DNA of 64,000 nucleotides from Mariprofundus sp. KV. GTDB taxonomy: Bacteria; Pseudomonadota; Zetaproteobacteria; Mariprofundales; Mariprofundaceae. The stretch is from positions 186,001 through 250,000 of the forward strand of contig NZ_VWNB01000002.1 in assembly GCF_013387475.1 (NCBI RefSeq), read 5' to 3'. The position numbers were made by a program, and so were the translations under genes. Shown in pieces: positions 26,378 through 35,637 of the stretch; within the stretch, counting starts at the first letter, position 1; every line of letters begins with the position of its first letter. The notes under the pieces are model-generated. The model did no database searches, was not told the DNA's origin, and saw only the letters and a list, made by a program, of their open reading frames with translations.

Positions 26378-26736
26378 GTTCATTTCTTTTCCAGAAAAGA
26401 AACGAACCAAAGAAAGCCCGGCAATCTGCTTCTCCCTGCGTATTTATCGTTCAATGGGGCGAAACTATTTTCGCCTCTTTCCATTGAACAATAAATACTC
26501 CGGCGCATCTTGGAGCGGGATTAAAAGGCAACTCAATCTTGCGGCTGGAACAGTGTCGTTTGATCCCCCGTTAGCAGGCTGCCGAGACAAATATTCAAAA
26601 TCGGAGAAGAGCGGCGGAGCCGCGGCCGATTTTTAATATGCAGGATCGGGAACCCGAAGGGCTGGCTGGTTCCGGGTGGCTTTCTTTCGTTCTTTCTTTG
26701 CCATCAAAGAAAGGACAAGTGAATATATATTCACTT
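26378..26736. repeat. Composite palindromic repeat element
   Basis: Several inverted repeats are nested here. GTTCATTTCTTTT/AAAAGAAACGAAC forms a hairpin at 26378-26407. An 18-base arm at 26440-26457 pairs, with one mismatch, with 26481-26498 around an inner GGCGAAA/TTTTCGCC hairpin. CAAAGAAAGCC near 26408-26418 is mirrored by GGCTTTCTTTCG at 26678-26689. CTTTCTTTG-CCAT-CAAAGAAAG lies at 26692-26713. A perfect 20-bp palindrome follows at 26717-26736. The outer complementarity suggests one mobile or structured unit of about 320-360 bp without a transposase (MITE-like) or a structured RNA. Confidence 0.6.
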
Positions 26737-26806
26737 ACATTGCCTTTGGTTTGAATGAAGCAACTCAGTTCCTATGAGGATCATTCCCGTAATTGCGCGA
26801 TGAACC

Positions 26807-26840
26807 AAAAAAAAGGCCCCCGCTTGCGCGGAGGCCTTTT
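26807..26840 (-). terminator. Terminator of cbbM
   Basis: Read on the minus strand, AAAAGGCC, an inner CCGC-GCAA-GCGG stem with one mismatch, and GGCCTTTTTTTT form a strong intrinsic terminator about 26 bases after the cbbM stop. Confidence 0.88.
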
Positions 26841-26866
26841 CATTTTTTCGACTGTGAGGTCGGAGC

Positions 26867-28282
26867 TTACTTATGAGCGCCGATTTTCTCACGCCAGTCA
26901 GCGCCGTAGATCTTGTCAGCGTCGGCTGGGAATGAGTCGAATGCACGTGCGAACTCGTTATGAGTCTTGGCGTATTCGATTGGATCAGTACCATCTTTCC
27001 AGCACTCGTATGCCTGGCTAAGAGACTTAGCACCAGCAGCAGGGCTGTCGATATGGCCGAATGAACCACCACCACAAGTGTTGATGACGTTGCCGTGACC
27101 AAGGTTCTCGAAGAAACCTGGCAGACGCAGTGCGTTCATACCACCTGAGATGATTGGAGCAGTTGGCTTCATGCCATACCACTTCTGGTTGAAGTAGTGA
27201 CCCATGCACTCGTCACGCTCAAGCATGTATGCCAGAACAGTCTCATTGCCGTGGCCTTCCATCTTACCGTAGCCCATGGTACCAGTGTGGATACCTGAAG
27301 CACCTGAGAGACGAGAGATCTTCATGTAGCAAAGTGGATCCATGCCCATTGGCGACTTATAAGAAGTCAGAGCGCCATGACCGGCACGGTGGAAGTGCAG
27401 GAAGGTATCTGGGAATGCACGACGTGCAGTGGTAACACCAGCAGGACCTGTTACGAATCCATCAATCAGGAATGCAACATGCTTTTCGTTGCCGTACTTG
27501 GCGAAAGACTCAAGAATGAAGTCACCACGTTTGATGCACTCTGTATGCCAGTCAGCTGTTGCATTAGCAGAGAAGATCTTGGCCTGGCCAGTCTCCTGCT
27601 GAACGCGATCCATGGTCTCAGCAACCATAGGAATAACAGTTTCCATTGGGCAGAACGGCTGGTTAGCCTGAGGCTCATCATTCTTGATGAAGTCGCCGCC
27701 AAGCCAGAACTGGTAACATGCCTTAACAAAAGGCTCAGGACGCAGGCCCAATTTAGGTTTGATGATAGTACCGGAGATGTAACCACCGTCTACTTCAGGA
27801 CGGCCCAGAACTTTCCACATATCAGAAATACCGGTACTTGGACCATCAAATTTCTTGATCATTACTTCTGGAACCATGAAGTCGAGCATACGCAGACCAT
27901 TATGGTCACCCATGCCCTGATTATTACCCAGAATCAGAGACCACATATGAGAAACATTGAAGTGACCATCAGTCAGGTTCGGATCGAACAGATCAACAGG
28001 GTAAGCGATCTTCATCAGGCCGCCACCCTTCACAGGATGATCACCAAATGCGGTTTCGTCTACTTCATATACCAGTGCGTCAACACCACGGGTGAAATCA
28101 TCAGTGGTAGACACTTCTACGTTGGTACCTGTTGAAGATTCAGCAGCAACGTGTGCAGCTACTTCCAGAAAGCCATAACCTGGGGCTGGAATAAGTTTAT
28201 AAGCAACAAGCAGATGCTTGCCACCTGCAATCAGATCTTCTTCTTTAAGACTAAGATCGGCGTAACGATTCGATTGATCCAT
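26867..28282 (-). CDS. cbbM: Form II RuBisCO large subunit
   Basis: This 471-residue enzyme fixes CO2 onto ribulose 1,5-bisphosphate. It is form II: about 470 aa, no small-subunit gene nearby, and form II signature stretches. Active-site residues are visible: catalytic Lys175 in [10 protein letters not shown], the carbamylated Lys200 with Asp202/Glu203 in [10 protein letters not shown], His in HFHRAGHGA (~295) and loop-6 Lys in [12 protein letters not shown] (~338). GGAGGGT lies 10 bases before the ATG. It is monocistronic, with its own terminator, and divergent from cbbR. The CbbQO activase that usually neighbours cbbM is encoded 16 kb away. Enzymes of this form have low CO2/O2 specificity and suit low-oxygen, high-CO2 habitats. 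Confidence 0.98.
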   Translation of the reverse strand: MDQSNRYADLSLKEEDLIAGGKHLLVAYKLIPAPGYGFLEVAAHVAAESSTGTNVEVSTTDDFTRGVDALVYEVDETAFGDHPVKGGGLMKIAYPVDLFDPNLTDGHFNVSHMWSLILGNNQGMGDHNGLRMLDFMVPEVMIKKFDGPSTGISDMWKVLGRPEVDGGYISGTIIKPKLGLRPEPFVKACYQFWLGGDFIKNDEPQANQPFCPMETVIPMVAETMDRVQQETGQAKIFSANATADWHTECIKRGDFILESFAKYGNEKHVAFLIDGFVTGPAGVTTARRAFPDTFLHFHRAGHGALTSYKSPMGMDPLCYMKISRLSGASGIHTGTMGYGKMEGHGNETVLAYMLERDECMGHYFNQKWYGMKPTAPIISGGMNALRLPGFFENLGHGNVINTCGGGSFGHIDSPAAGAKSLSQAYECWKDGTDPIEYAKTHNEFARAFDSFPADADKIYGADWREKIGAHK

Positions 28283-28290
28283 TAGAGTGT

Positions 28291-28345
28291 ACCCTCCAAA
28301 TTTATTTATAAAACAAGGAGGCTATAAGACCCCCTCCTTCGCGGT
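28291..28345 (-). promoter_or_regulatory. cbbM 5' leader hairpin with Shine-Dalgarno-like stem
   Basis: In the predicted cbbM leader, AAGGAGG (28333-28339) can pair with CCTCCTT (28315-28321) on the minus strand. The true Shine-Dalgarno GGAGG (about 28291-28295) follows about 20 bases later and could also pair with the same CCTCC. Two mutually exclusive pairings are therefore possible. Confidence 0.45.
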
Positions 28346-28378
28346 AGAGCACTTTAGTCCTCTTTGGCGACGATGTGA

Positions 28379-28406
28379 AGTATAGAATCGGGTTCCATAA
28401 TGTAAA
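28379..28406 (-). promoter_or_regulatory. cbbM promoter
   Basis: On the minus strand TTTACA (-35, 28401-28406) and TATACT (-10, 28379-28384) are separated by 16 bases. Predicted transcription would start near 28372, giving a leader of about 90 bases. Confidence 0.6.
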
Positions 28407-28414
28407 ATCAAAGG

Positions 28415-28432
28415 TTATAATGCGCATCATAA
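28415..28432. promoter_or_regulatory. CbbR-type operator between cbbM and cbbR
   Basis: TTATAATGCGCATCATAA is an 18-bp near-perfect palindrome with one mismatched pair. It lies just upstream of the cbbM -35 box, where LysR activators bind their recognition site, and it overlaps a TATAAT that could be the cbbR -10 box, the usual arrangement for activation of the target and autorepression of the regulator. Confidence 0.65.
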
Positions 28433-28454
28433 ATTTTACTTATAGGTGGACTTT

Positions 28455-29393
28455 GTGAATATTACCCTCAAGCAGCTGAAGATTCTCGAAGCGGTCGTCG
28501 AACACAACAGTTACACCGATGCCGCCAAAGCACTGTTCATGACTCAACCGGCGGTCTCCATGCAGATTAAACAGATGGAGCTGCAGATCGACCTGCCGCT
28601 ATTTGAGAGAGATGGCAAGCAGGTAACGCTGACCGAAGCAGGCAGTGAACTGCTACACTATGCCCGCAATATCCGCCAGCAACTGGATGAAGCAGAGCTG
28701 ATGCTGGAAGAGCTCAAAGGACTCAAACGCGGCAAACTTCACCTGACCATGGCCTCTACCGCCAACTATTTTGCCCCGCAACTGATTGCAGCATTTCATC
28801 ACGACTATCCCGGCGCACAGGTCACGCTGGATGTAACCAACAGAAGTGGCCTGCTTGCTTCTCTCGATAATAACACCACCGACATGGTGATCATGGGCAA
28901 ACCACCCAAGGGGCACAATGTTACCGCCATCCGCTTTATGGATAATCCACTGGTTGTTATTGCTGCGCCGACGCACCCGCTGGCCAAACAGAAGAAGGTG
29001 ATTCCACTGCGGGATCTGGCTGATGAGCCGTTTATTGTCCGTGAACGCGCCTCCGGCACACGTATGGCTGCCGAAAAGTTTTTTGCAGTACATGAGATGC
29101 AACTGAAGACCGGCATGGAGATGAACCGATCTGAAGCGATCAAGCAGGCTGTAATGGCAGAACTCGGACTCGGCATTGTCTCTCTGCACACCATAGAGAT
29201 GGAGCTGGCACTGAAAAGGGTTGTGGTTCTAAAAATCGAAGATTTCCCGATTATGCGCCAGTGGCACATCGTCTACCGTAAAGGCAAACGTTTTGCCGCT
29301 ATTCCGGAAGCATTTAAAAATTATGTGCTTGAACATGCCGAAGCATTGATCAATATCGTGCCCCTAGAGATCAATCATAAGGATACCCCATGA
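28455..29393 (+). CDS. cbbR: LysR-type RuBisCO operon regulator
   Basis: A 312-residue LysR-family regulator: N-terminal winged helix-turn-helix (~2-62, ITLKQLKILEAVVEHNSYTDAAKALFMTQPAVS region) and a C-terminal effector-binding domain (~90-295). It is divergent from cbbM across a 160-bp region with a palindromic operator, the standard CbbR arrangement. The GTG at 28455 was chosen because AGGTGG lies 5 bases before it; the earlier GTG 28446 overlaps that ribosome-binding site. The following gene starts within its stop codon (ATGA). CbbR proteins sense metabolites such as RuBP, PEP or NADPH in other species; the effector here is unknown. Confidence 0.92.
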   Translation: MNITLKQLKILEAVVEHNSYTDAAKALFMTQPAVSMQIKQMELQIDLPLFERDGKQVTLTEAGSELLHYARNIRQQLDEAELMLEELKGLKRGKLHLTMASTANYFAPQLIAAFHHDYPGAQVTLDVTNRSGLLASLDNNTTDMVIMGKPPKGHNVTAIRFMDNPLVVIAAPTHPLAKQKKVIPLRDLADEPFIVRERASGTRMAAEKFFAVHEMQLKTGMEMNRSEAIKQAVMAELGLGIVSLHTIEMELALKRVVVLKIEDFPIMRQWHIVYRKGKRFAAIPEAFKNYVLEHAEALINIVPLEINHKDTP

Positions 29394-29800
29394 AAAACAG
29401 TCTGCAGGCCACTCTTGAGTTCGACTTTCGCGGTGAGCGATTCACCCCCAGTATCAGCGTTGACCTGGATCAACTCATCATCAGAGGTGGCCATCTGGAC
29501 AACCTCTACGACATGCTGGCCGCATCGATTGGCCTGGACTCCTACAGTTATGAGTACGATGTCCTGGTGATGCAGGAGATCACCTATTCAGCCCCCACAG
29601 GACTTGCCTGCGAATTCGTCAGCGATGGCAAATTCGATTTTGACAACTTCGCCCTGCAATGGGCACAACAACAGATTATTGAATCGATTCGACCGATTGC
29701 CGAAAAGCATCTGAAGATATCGGACCTCTCACAGCATAAAGAACTTCAAGCCGCCCTCATCGAGTGCTATCAGGCAGGGCAGAAAAACCCGTCCAAATAG
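29390..29800 (+). CDS. Conserved-looking hypothetical protein coupled to cbbR
   Basis: A 136-residue soluble, acidic protein I do not recognise. It begins with alternating beta-strand patterns (SLQATLEFDFRGERFTPSIS, ~3-22) and ends in helices (~85-130). Its ATG overlaps the cbbR stop by four bases (ATGA) with AAGGATA upstream, so the two are surely co-translated. A role in regulating or assembling the RuBisCO system is possible by position only. Its stop is 5 bp from the stop of the convergent Na+/Pi transporter gene. Confidence 0.75.
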   Translation: MKNSLQATLEFDFRGERFTPSISVDLDQLIIRGGHLDNLYDMLAASIGLDSYSYEYDVLVMQEITYSAPTGLACEFVSDGKFDFDNFALQWAQQQIIESIRPIAEKHLKISDLSQHKELQAALIECYQAGQKNPSK

Positions 29801-29805
29801 CTGCT

Positions 29806-31560
29806 TCAGTTTTTTTCTGAATACTCAGACTCTACCGGCAGGGCATCCTCTACTACCTCATCCCGAGTGAGTTCGCTGACATCCGCCTGCTCAGCGGCCT
29901 GCTCCTGCTCCGTTTCAACACCATATTCCGGTTTAGCGTCATCCACAGACTGCTGTGAAAACAGCTGCAGCGTAGCCTGCCCTTTGACACAGTGGCTTGC
30001 CTGCCGCTCAATATTTTTCATCAATTCAATCAATGAAACCATATGTCTGGCGGTCAGTTTACCCGTAGCACCGGCACGCAGCAGCTGTGCCTTGATGGCA
30101 TTGTAGTTGTTTTCAAGTGCCGCTATAGCGGCACTCTCCCGAGCTAAAGACTCCTCACTGGAGGGTGACTGCCTGACATCCTCCAGAATCGCAATGGCCT
30201 GACGACGCATATCCGCCAAAGCCTCTTCCAACTCCTGAAATACTCCTGTCACCTCTTTACTCTGAAGCTGATCGATCTCCTCAGCCATCTCAGCCACATC
30301 TATAAAGTAGCGCATCGATGCCAATGCCATAGGCAGAGCATCTGCAATCTCTTCAGGCAGCCCCTGACTACGCAACTTGGAACAGAACAGACCTACAGCA
30401 TCCGAGAGCTTATGCAGCACCTCCAGATCGACCTTCAGACGGGGACTTAGACTCGCTTCGGTATTGATCGCATCCTCAGCCATGCGAATCGCTATCGCCT
30501 GAATACGCTGCAACTCCTTAACCAGCGCCTCATGAGCCAGCTGTGGTGTTCCGATCAGCGTATTATCAAGAAATTTCGGCTGTGCCTCATCCTCTTCTGC
30601 CGCCACAAACAAGCGCTTGAGAAACTTCACCAATCTGCCGGTAAATGGCCAGAGCAGCAGCACGCCCATAAGATTAAAGGTGGTGTGAAACAGAGCCAGG
30701 AAGGTTGCTGGCCCCCCGTCCATGCCGCTGAACGCCTGAAACCAGTTGATACCAAATAGCAGTAGCGGCAGCAGCAGCAGTGCAGCCACACCGGTAATCA
30801 CATTGAAGATCACATGGCCTGCCGCCATCCGGCGCGCATTGGGCGTTGCACCGATCGCCGCAATCACAGCTGTTGAGGTTGTCCCCACATTGGCACCAAT
30901 CACCATGCAGGCAGCAGATGCGATGGTAATCACGCCACCGGCAGCCGCGGTCAGGGTAATGGCAATCGCCGCACTCGATGACTGCATCATCAGCGTCATC
31001 ACAAATCCGACAGCGATAAAGATAATCAGGCTTAGCAGCCCCCCCTCTTCAATAGCTTCAAGCGAGATGACACCTTCAAGACCCTCAAACCCTGCTTTCA
31101 TCATATCAATACCGAGGAAAAACAGGCCAAAACCGGCTATCACCTTGCCGATAGCGGCATAACGACCATTCTGAATCAGCAGGGTCATCAACATACCGAC
31201 ACCGATTGCAGGCAGGGCAAAGGCTTTCAGATTGACATGGAAGCCGATAATCGCCACCAGCCAGCCGGTCATGGTGGTACCAAGATTACTACCATATGCG
31301 ACACGAATGGCATGCTTGAGTTTGAGAAGGCCTGCATTCACAAAACCAATTGTTGCCACTGTGACTGCACTGGAGGACTGTACAAGCGAGGTGATCAGAG
31401 CACCGGACAACACACCGCGCAGCGGTGTACTGGTGGAGCTTCTGAGGATGCGCTGCAGAGATTTACCCGCTGATAGCTTCAGACCATCGGTCATCAACTC
31501 CATACCAAGCAGGAAAAGTCCAACGCCACCAGCCAATCCGGTAATAATCTGCCAGCTCAA
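29806..31560 (-). CDS. Na+/phosphate cotransporter-like protein with PhoU-like tail
   Basis: A 584-residue inner-membrane protein. The N-terminal ~310 residues contain about eight to nine hydrophobic segments with the duplicated Na_Pi_cotrans signature, seen as SLVQSSSAVTVATIGFVNAG (~59-78) and MMQSSSAAIAITLTAAAGG (~190-208). The C-terminal ~250 residues are helical and PhoU-like (~335-530) with an acidic end. Phosphate uptake or export coupled to sodium is likely. The start is a TTG preceded by GAGGTG at about 7 bases; the first residues then match the family (WQIITGLAGGVGLFLLGMELM). Confidence 0.9.
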   Translation of the reverse strand: MSWQIITGLAGGVGLFLLGMELMTDGLKLSAGKSLQRILRSSTSTPLRGVLSGALITSLVQSSSAVTVATIGFVNAGLLKLKHAIRVAYGSNLGTTMTGWLVAIIGFHVNLKAFALPAIGVGMLMTLLIQNGRYAAIGKVIAGFGLFFLGIDMMKAGFEGLEGVISLEAIEEGGLLSLIIFIAVGFVMTLMMQSSSAAIAITLTAAAGGVITIASAACMVIGANVGTTSTAVIAAIGATPNARRMAAGHVIFNVITGVAALLLLPLLLFGINWFQAFSGMDGGPATFLALFHTTFNLMGVLLLWPFTGRLVKFLKRLFVAAEEDEAQPKFLDNTLIGTPQLAHEALVKELQRIQAIAIRMAEDAINTEASLSPRLKVDLEVLHKLSDAVGLFCSKLRSQGLPEEIADALPMALASMRYFIDVAEMAEEIDQLQSKEVTGVFQELEEALADMRRQAIAILEDVRQSPSSEESLARESAAIAALENNYNAIKAQLLRAGATGKLTARHMVSLIELMKNIERQASHCVKGQATLQLFSQQSVDDAKPEYGVETEQEQAAEQADVSELTRDEVVEDALPVESEYSEKN

Positions 31561-31686
31561 TAGGCACCTCTAAACACCCTTAACGGGCTTTAACCTCCCT
31601 ATAATAGCACGACACAGATAGAAATGTGTAGCATTAACTATTTTTTCTATATGCCCATTTAATAAGGAGTAAATCACATACAATCT

Positions 31687-32163
31687 TTACAGAATAGCGT
31701 CTCTGGAGATAACAATGCCATCTTCATCTGCGTAGATATATTCTCCGTCAACAAACAGCACATCAGCAAAACCGAGCGGCACATGCATGACCCCCTGATC
31801 CCGCTTAACCGTTTTCCGGGGAGTCGTTGCCAGTGCCTTGACGCCGATATTCACCCCGGCCACATCTGCAGAATCACGAATGCAGCCGTTGATAACCACC
31901 CCCTCCCAACCATGAGAGGCACCAAGCGCCGCCATCACATCGCCCATCATGGCGCAACGCATGGAGCCTGCCGAATCAACCACCAGCACCTTACCCCTGC
32001 CGTCGGCCTCAAATGCAGCCTTGAGAAAAGTATTATCCTCGAACGCTTTCAGCGTAACAATCTGGCCATAAAACCGCTGTTTACCGCCAAAATCCCTGAA
32101 TATGGGTGCCGCCACCTGCAGGTTTTCAAGATGCACATCGTACAGATCAGTGGTTTTAAACAT
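31687..32163 (-). CDS. rraA: RraA family protein
   Basis: A 158-residue protein of the RraA/DlpA fold, known either as an inhibitor of RNase E or as 4-hydroxy-4-methyl-2-oxoglutarate (oxaloacetate) aldolase. Typical stretches are VLVVDSAGSMRCAMMGDVMA (~72-91) and GWEVVINGCIRDS-like (here EGVVINGCIRDSADVAG, ~99-115), which hold the Mg2+/substrate residues of the aldolases (Arg and Asp of CIRD). ATG 32163 with GGAGAGGG upstream gives the standard length; the longer frame to 32250 is not family-like. Oxaloacetate decarboxylase activity is known for some members, interesting beside oadGAB, which starts 230 bp away on the other strand. Confidence 0.88.
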   Translation of the reverse strand: MFKTTDLYDVHLENLQVAAPIFRDFGGKQRFYGQIVTLKAFEDNTFLKAAFEADGRGKVLVVDSAGSMRCAMMGDVMAALGASHGWEGVVINGCIRDSADVAGVNIGVKALATTPRKTVKRDQGVMHVPLGFADVLFVDGEYIYADEDGIVISRDAIL

Positions 32164-32392
32164 TGGGCCCTCTCCAGCACTGCAGTTTCTGGAACGATAG
32201 CCAGTTCCACCTTTATTGCACAGCCCAGAAGCATTATCATGCGCCTCCAATCCGGATCGGGACAGTAAACATTGTTGTTCATATCAGGCAGACCATATCA
32301 GAAGTGGAAATTCAGAGCCTCTTAACATAGAGTCCTCTGTTTTTAATTTTAAGAGATTCCGGTCTCAAGCAGTATGAGGAGCGTTGTCAGTA

Positions 32393-32620
32393 ATGAATGA
32401 ACTATTAGCAGCAGGCTTTCAGTTAATGGGCGTGGGAATGGGAGTTGTCTTCCTGTTTCTCGGTCTTCTCGTAGCTGTCATTTCACTGGTTTCCCGCCTC
32501 ATCCAGAACTTTGAAGCCAAAACTGCCGCTGCTGCCAGTTCCGCTACAGGTAATGACGAAGATTTGATTGAAGTGGTTACAGAAGCTGTAAAGCGCTATC
32601 GCGCCGATCACCACCGATAA
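32393..32620 (+). CDS. oadG: Na+-pumping decarboxylase gamma subunit
   Basis: A 75-residue single-span membrane protein of the OadG family: one N-terminal helix ([20 protein letters not shown], ~13-32) and a hydrophilic tail with an Ala-rich linker. It anchors and assembles the decarboxylase complex. ATG 32393 lies 11 bases after AGGAG. It is 31 bp upstream of oadA and is the first gene of the operon. Confidence 0.88.
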   Translation: MNELLAAGFQLMGVGMGVVFLFLGLLVAVISLVSRLIQNFEAKTAAAASSATGNDEDLIEVVTEAVKRYRADHHR

Positions 32621-32651
32621 GCCGAATAGGATATTTAGGAGAAGTTTTCAG

Positions 32652-34433
32652 ATGAATCAACCACTGGGAATAACAGAACTCGTCCTGCGTGACGGCCATC
32701 AGTCACTGCTTGCCACACGTATGCGCATTGACGACATGCTACCTATCGCAGAGAAGCTGGACCGTGTTGGTTTCTGGTCTGTGGAGATGTGGGGTGGTGC
32801 CACCTTTGACTCCTGCATCCGCTTTCTCGGTGAAGATCCCTGGGAGCGCCTGCGCATCTTAAGCCAGGCGATGCCTAATACCCGTAAACAGATGCTGTTC
32901 AGAGGCCAGAATATTCTCGGTTATCGTCACTATGCCGATGATGTTGTAAATGCCTTTGTTGAGCGCGCCGCCAAAAATGGCATGGATGTATTCCGCATCT
33001 TTGATGCCATGAATGATATGCGCAATCTGGAAACAGCCGTAAAAGCCACGCTGAATGTAGGTAAGCATGCTCAGGGCACCATCTCCTATACCGTTAGCCC
33101 GGTACATACGCTTGATATGTGGATTGATATGGGCAAACAGCTGGAAGATATGGGCTGCCACTCGATCTGCATCAAGGATATGGCTGGCCTGCTCAAACCT
33201 TATGTCGCTGAAGAGATAGTCAAACGCCTGAAACAGTCTGTCTCTATTCCAATCTCCCTGCACTGCCATGCCACAACCGGCATGAGCACCTCTACGATCT
33301 TGAAAGCGGTTGAGGCCGGCCTGGATGTTGCTGATACCAGCATCTCATCGATGAGCCACACCTATGGTCACTCTGCGACTGAATCTGTCGTTGCCATCCT
33401 GGAAGATGAAAAACGCGCAACAGGCCTTGATCTGAAACTGCTGGAAGAGATTGCCGGTGACTTAAGAGAGATTCGCCTTAAATATGAGAGCTTTGAAGGC
33501 TCCCTTCGCGGCATCGACTCTCGCATTCTGGTTGCCCAGGTGCCCGGCGGCATGCTCACCAACCTTGAGAGCCAGCTGCAGCAGCAGAACGCTTCCGACC
33601 GCTTTGATGAGGTGCTAAAAGAGATTCCCAAGGTTCGCGAAGACCTCGGCTTCCTGCCACTGGTAACCCCTACCTCGCAGATTGTCGGCACCCAGGCTGT
33701 ATTTAATGTGCTTACCGGTGGTCGTTACCAGACCATCACCAAAGAGACTGCCGGTGTACTCAAAGGTGAGTACGGTAAAACACCTGCAGATGTGAACAAA
33801 GAGCTTCAGATTCAGGTGCTTGATGGTGGCAAACCGATCACCTGCCGTCCTGCTGACCTGATCGCTGATGAGATGGATCGTCTGACCGTTGAGCTCTGTG
33901 CCATAGCCAATGAGAAAGGCTTTGAACTCTCCGATAAGTTGATCGAAGATGTACTGATCTATGCCCTCTTCCCTCAGGTTGGCCTGAAGTACCTGAAAAA
34001 CCGTGATAACCCGGAAGCCTTTGAACCGGAGCCATGGCTGGAGAAAGAGCAAGCTGCCAAACCTGCCACGCCTACCGTCGCTGAGCGTTATAACATCACG
34101 GTAAATGGCAAGGATTACAGTGTTGTGGTCTCTCCGGATGGTGAAGTCACCTCATTGAGTCCGGCAGCGAGCGCACCCTCTGCACCAGCACCTGCTGCCA
34201 CACCGGCAGTGAACACACCAGCTACCGCAGTCGGCGCCCCTATGGCCGGCAACATCTTCAAGGTGAATGTCACCCCCAACCAGCAGGTTAAAGATGGCGA
34301 TGTCATTCTGATCATGGAAGCGATGAAGATGGAGACCGAGGTACGCTCTACCCACAGCGGTACCATCATCAGTGTTGAAGTCAGAGAGGGTGATGCTGTA
34401 GATGTTGGTCAAGCACTGGTCACCATTGCCTGA
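32652..34433 (+). CDS. oadA: Biotin-dependent oxaloacetate decarboxylase alpha subunit
   Basis: A 593-residue peripheral subunit that carries out carboxyl transfer from oxaloacetate to biotin. The N-terminal carboxyltransferase TIM barrel begins with [16 protein letters not shown] (~10-25); a PYC_OADA domain follows (~290-460); an Ala/Pro-rich linker (~505-530) leads to a biotinyl domain with the biotinylated Lys in [10 protein letters not shown] (~557-566). The same architecture occurs in subunit B of two-subunit pyruvate carboxylases, but the flanking oadG and oadB indicate the sodium-pump form. GGAG lies about 8 bases before the ATG. Confidence 0.95.
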   Translation: MNQPLGITELVLRDGHQSLLATRMRIDDMLPIAEKLDRVGFWSVEMWGGATFDSCIRFLGEDPWERLRILSQAMPNTRKQMLFRGQNILGYRHYADDVVNAFVERAAKNGMDVFRIFDAMNDMRNLETAVKATLNVGKHAQGTISYTVSPVHTLDMWIDMGKQLEDMGCHSICIKDMAGLLKPYVAEEIVKRLKQSVSIPISLHCHATTGMSTSTILKAVEAGLDVADTSISSMSHTYGHSATESVVAILEDEKRATGLDLKLLEEIAGDLREIRLKYESFEGSLRGIDSRILVAQVPGGMLTNLESQLQQQNASDRFDEVLKEIPKVREDLGFLPLVTPTSQIVGTQAVFNVLTGGRYQTITKETAGVLKGEYGKTPADVNKELQIQVLDGGKPITCRPADLIADEMDRLTVELCAIANEKGFELSDKLIEDVLIYALFPQVGLKYLKNRDNPEAFEPEPWLEKEQAAKPATPTVAERYNITVNGKDYSVVVSPDGEVTSLSPAASAPSAPAPAATPAVNTPATAVGAPMAGNIFKVNVTPNQQVKDGDVILIMEAMKMETEVRSTHSGTIISVEVREGDAVDVGQALVTIA

Positions 34434-34468
34434 TAATTCCGATAAGCAAAGCGAGATAAGAAGTCATT

Positions 34469-35608
34469 ATGCAGAATGAACTGTTAGACAAACTCTGGGT
34501 CACCACCGGCATTGCCAACTTTGAATGGGGGCAGCTGCTGATGATCGGCGTTGGCCTGCTACTGCTCTACCTTGCCATTGTCAGGAAATTCGAGCCCCTG
34601 CTGCTGGTACCAATCGGTTTTGGTGCTGTCCTGAGTAATATTCCGGTAGCAGCTATTTCAGGCCCTGAAGGCATGCTTGGCATGATCTACCATGTCGGCA
34701 TTGAAACCGGCATCTTCCCGCTACTGATCTTTATGGGTGTCGGTGCCCTCACCGACTTTGGTGCCCTGATCGCCATGCCGAGAACGCTGATGCTCGGTGC
34801 TGCCGCCCAGTTCGGCATCTTCACCACCCTGCTTGGTGCCCTGGCACTCAATGCCATACCCGGCTTTGAGTTCAGTCTCGCTGATGCTGCCGCTATCGGC
34901 ATTATCGGTGGTGCCGACGGACCAACGGCCATCTTCCTTGCCTCCCGCCTTGCCCCTGATCTGCTTGGCGCAATTGCAGTTGCCGCCTACTCCTATATGG
35001 CACTGGTACCACTGATTCAGCCTCCGATCATGAAGCTGCTGACCACAGAGGCCGAGCGTAAAATTAAAATGAAACAGCTGCGCCCTGTCAGCCGCACAGA
35101 GAAGATCGTCTTCCCACTCACCGTGCTGCTGCTCTGCGTGATCTTCCTTCCTACTGCAGCACCACTGATCGGCATGCTCACCTTCGGTAACCTGCTGCGT
35201 GAATGTGGCGTTGTGGATCGTCTGTCAAATGCATCACAAAATGAGATTATCAACATCACCACCATCTTCCTTGGTCTGGCTGTTGGCTCCAAACTCTCAG
35301 CTGATAAGTTCCTCAATGTCGAGACGCTGGGTATTCTGATTCTCGGCATGCTGGCCTTTGCTGTGGGCACTGCTGCAGGCATCCTGATGGGTAAACTGAT
35401 GTGCCGCTTAAGTGGCGGCAAAATCAATCCACTGATCGGTGCTGCAGGTGTGTCTGCTGTACCAATGGCTGCACGTGTTGTGAACAAGGTTGGTCTGGAA
35501 GCGGATCATCACAACTTCCTGCTGATGCATGCTATGGGCCCGAATGTGGCAGGTGTCATCGGCTCCGCTGTTGCCGCCGGTATCCTGCTGGCCATTGTCG
35601 GCGGTTAA
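34469..35608 (+). CDS. oadB: Na+-pumping decarboxylase beta subunit
   Basis: A 379-residue polytopic membrane protein with roughly nine to eleven hydrophobic segments, the OadB/GcdB/MmdB subunit that decarboxylates carboxybiotin and exports Na+. Conserved elements are [20 protein letters not shown] (~144-163), which contains the essential Asp of the family, and [19 protein letters not shown] (~319-337). The gene lies 35 bp after oadA. The complex could couple oxaloacetate-to-pyruvate conversion to a sodium gradient, or run in reverse to make oxaloacetate. Confidence 0.95.
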   Translation: MQNELLDKLWVTTGIANFEWGQLLMIGVGLLLLYLAIVRKFEPLLLVPIGFGAVLSNIPVAAISGPEGMLGMIYHVGIETGIFPLLIFMGVGALTDFGALIAMPRTLMLGAAAQFGIFTTLLGALALNAIPGFEFSLADAAAIGIIGGADGPTAIFLASRLAPDLLGAIAVAAYSYMALVPLIQPPIMKLLTTEAERKIKMKQLRPVSRTEKIVFPLTVLLLCVIFLPTAAPLIGMLTFGNLLRECGVVDRLSNASQNEIINITTIFLGLAVGSKLSADKFLNVETLGILILGMLAFAVGTAAGILMGKLMCRLSGGKINPLIGAAGVSAVPMAARVVNKVGLEADHHNFLLMHAMGPNVAGVIGSAVAAGILLAIVGG

Positions 35609-35637
35609 CCGCTCTTCAGTCACAGAACCGTTCTGAG

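Larger units (their letters stand above)
26098..26866. other. 769-bp gene-free, palindrome-rich region
   Basis: No convincing gene. It contains the putative upstream region of the giant kinase (26098-26340), a complex repeat element made of nested palindromes (about 26378-26736) and the RuBisCO terminator (26807-26840). A 60-codon frame at 26454-26636 starts inside a palindrome and is considered spurious. Confidence 0.7.

Noticed and set aside
26454-26636. 60-aa frame in the gene-free region
   Set aside because: It starts inside a palindrome arm and runs through the repeat element; low complexity and no ribosome-binding site.
27377-28135. 252-aa frame antisense to cbbM
   Set aside because: Complement of a highly conserved RuBisCO sequence; long antisense frames arise from codon bias.
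35401-35637. Longer N-terminus for the FKBP gene
   Set aside because: The extension is Cys-rich shadow sequence overlapping oadB; the family start is at ATG 35638.
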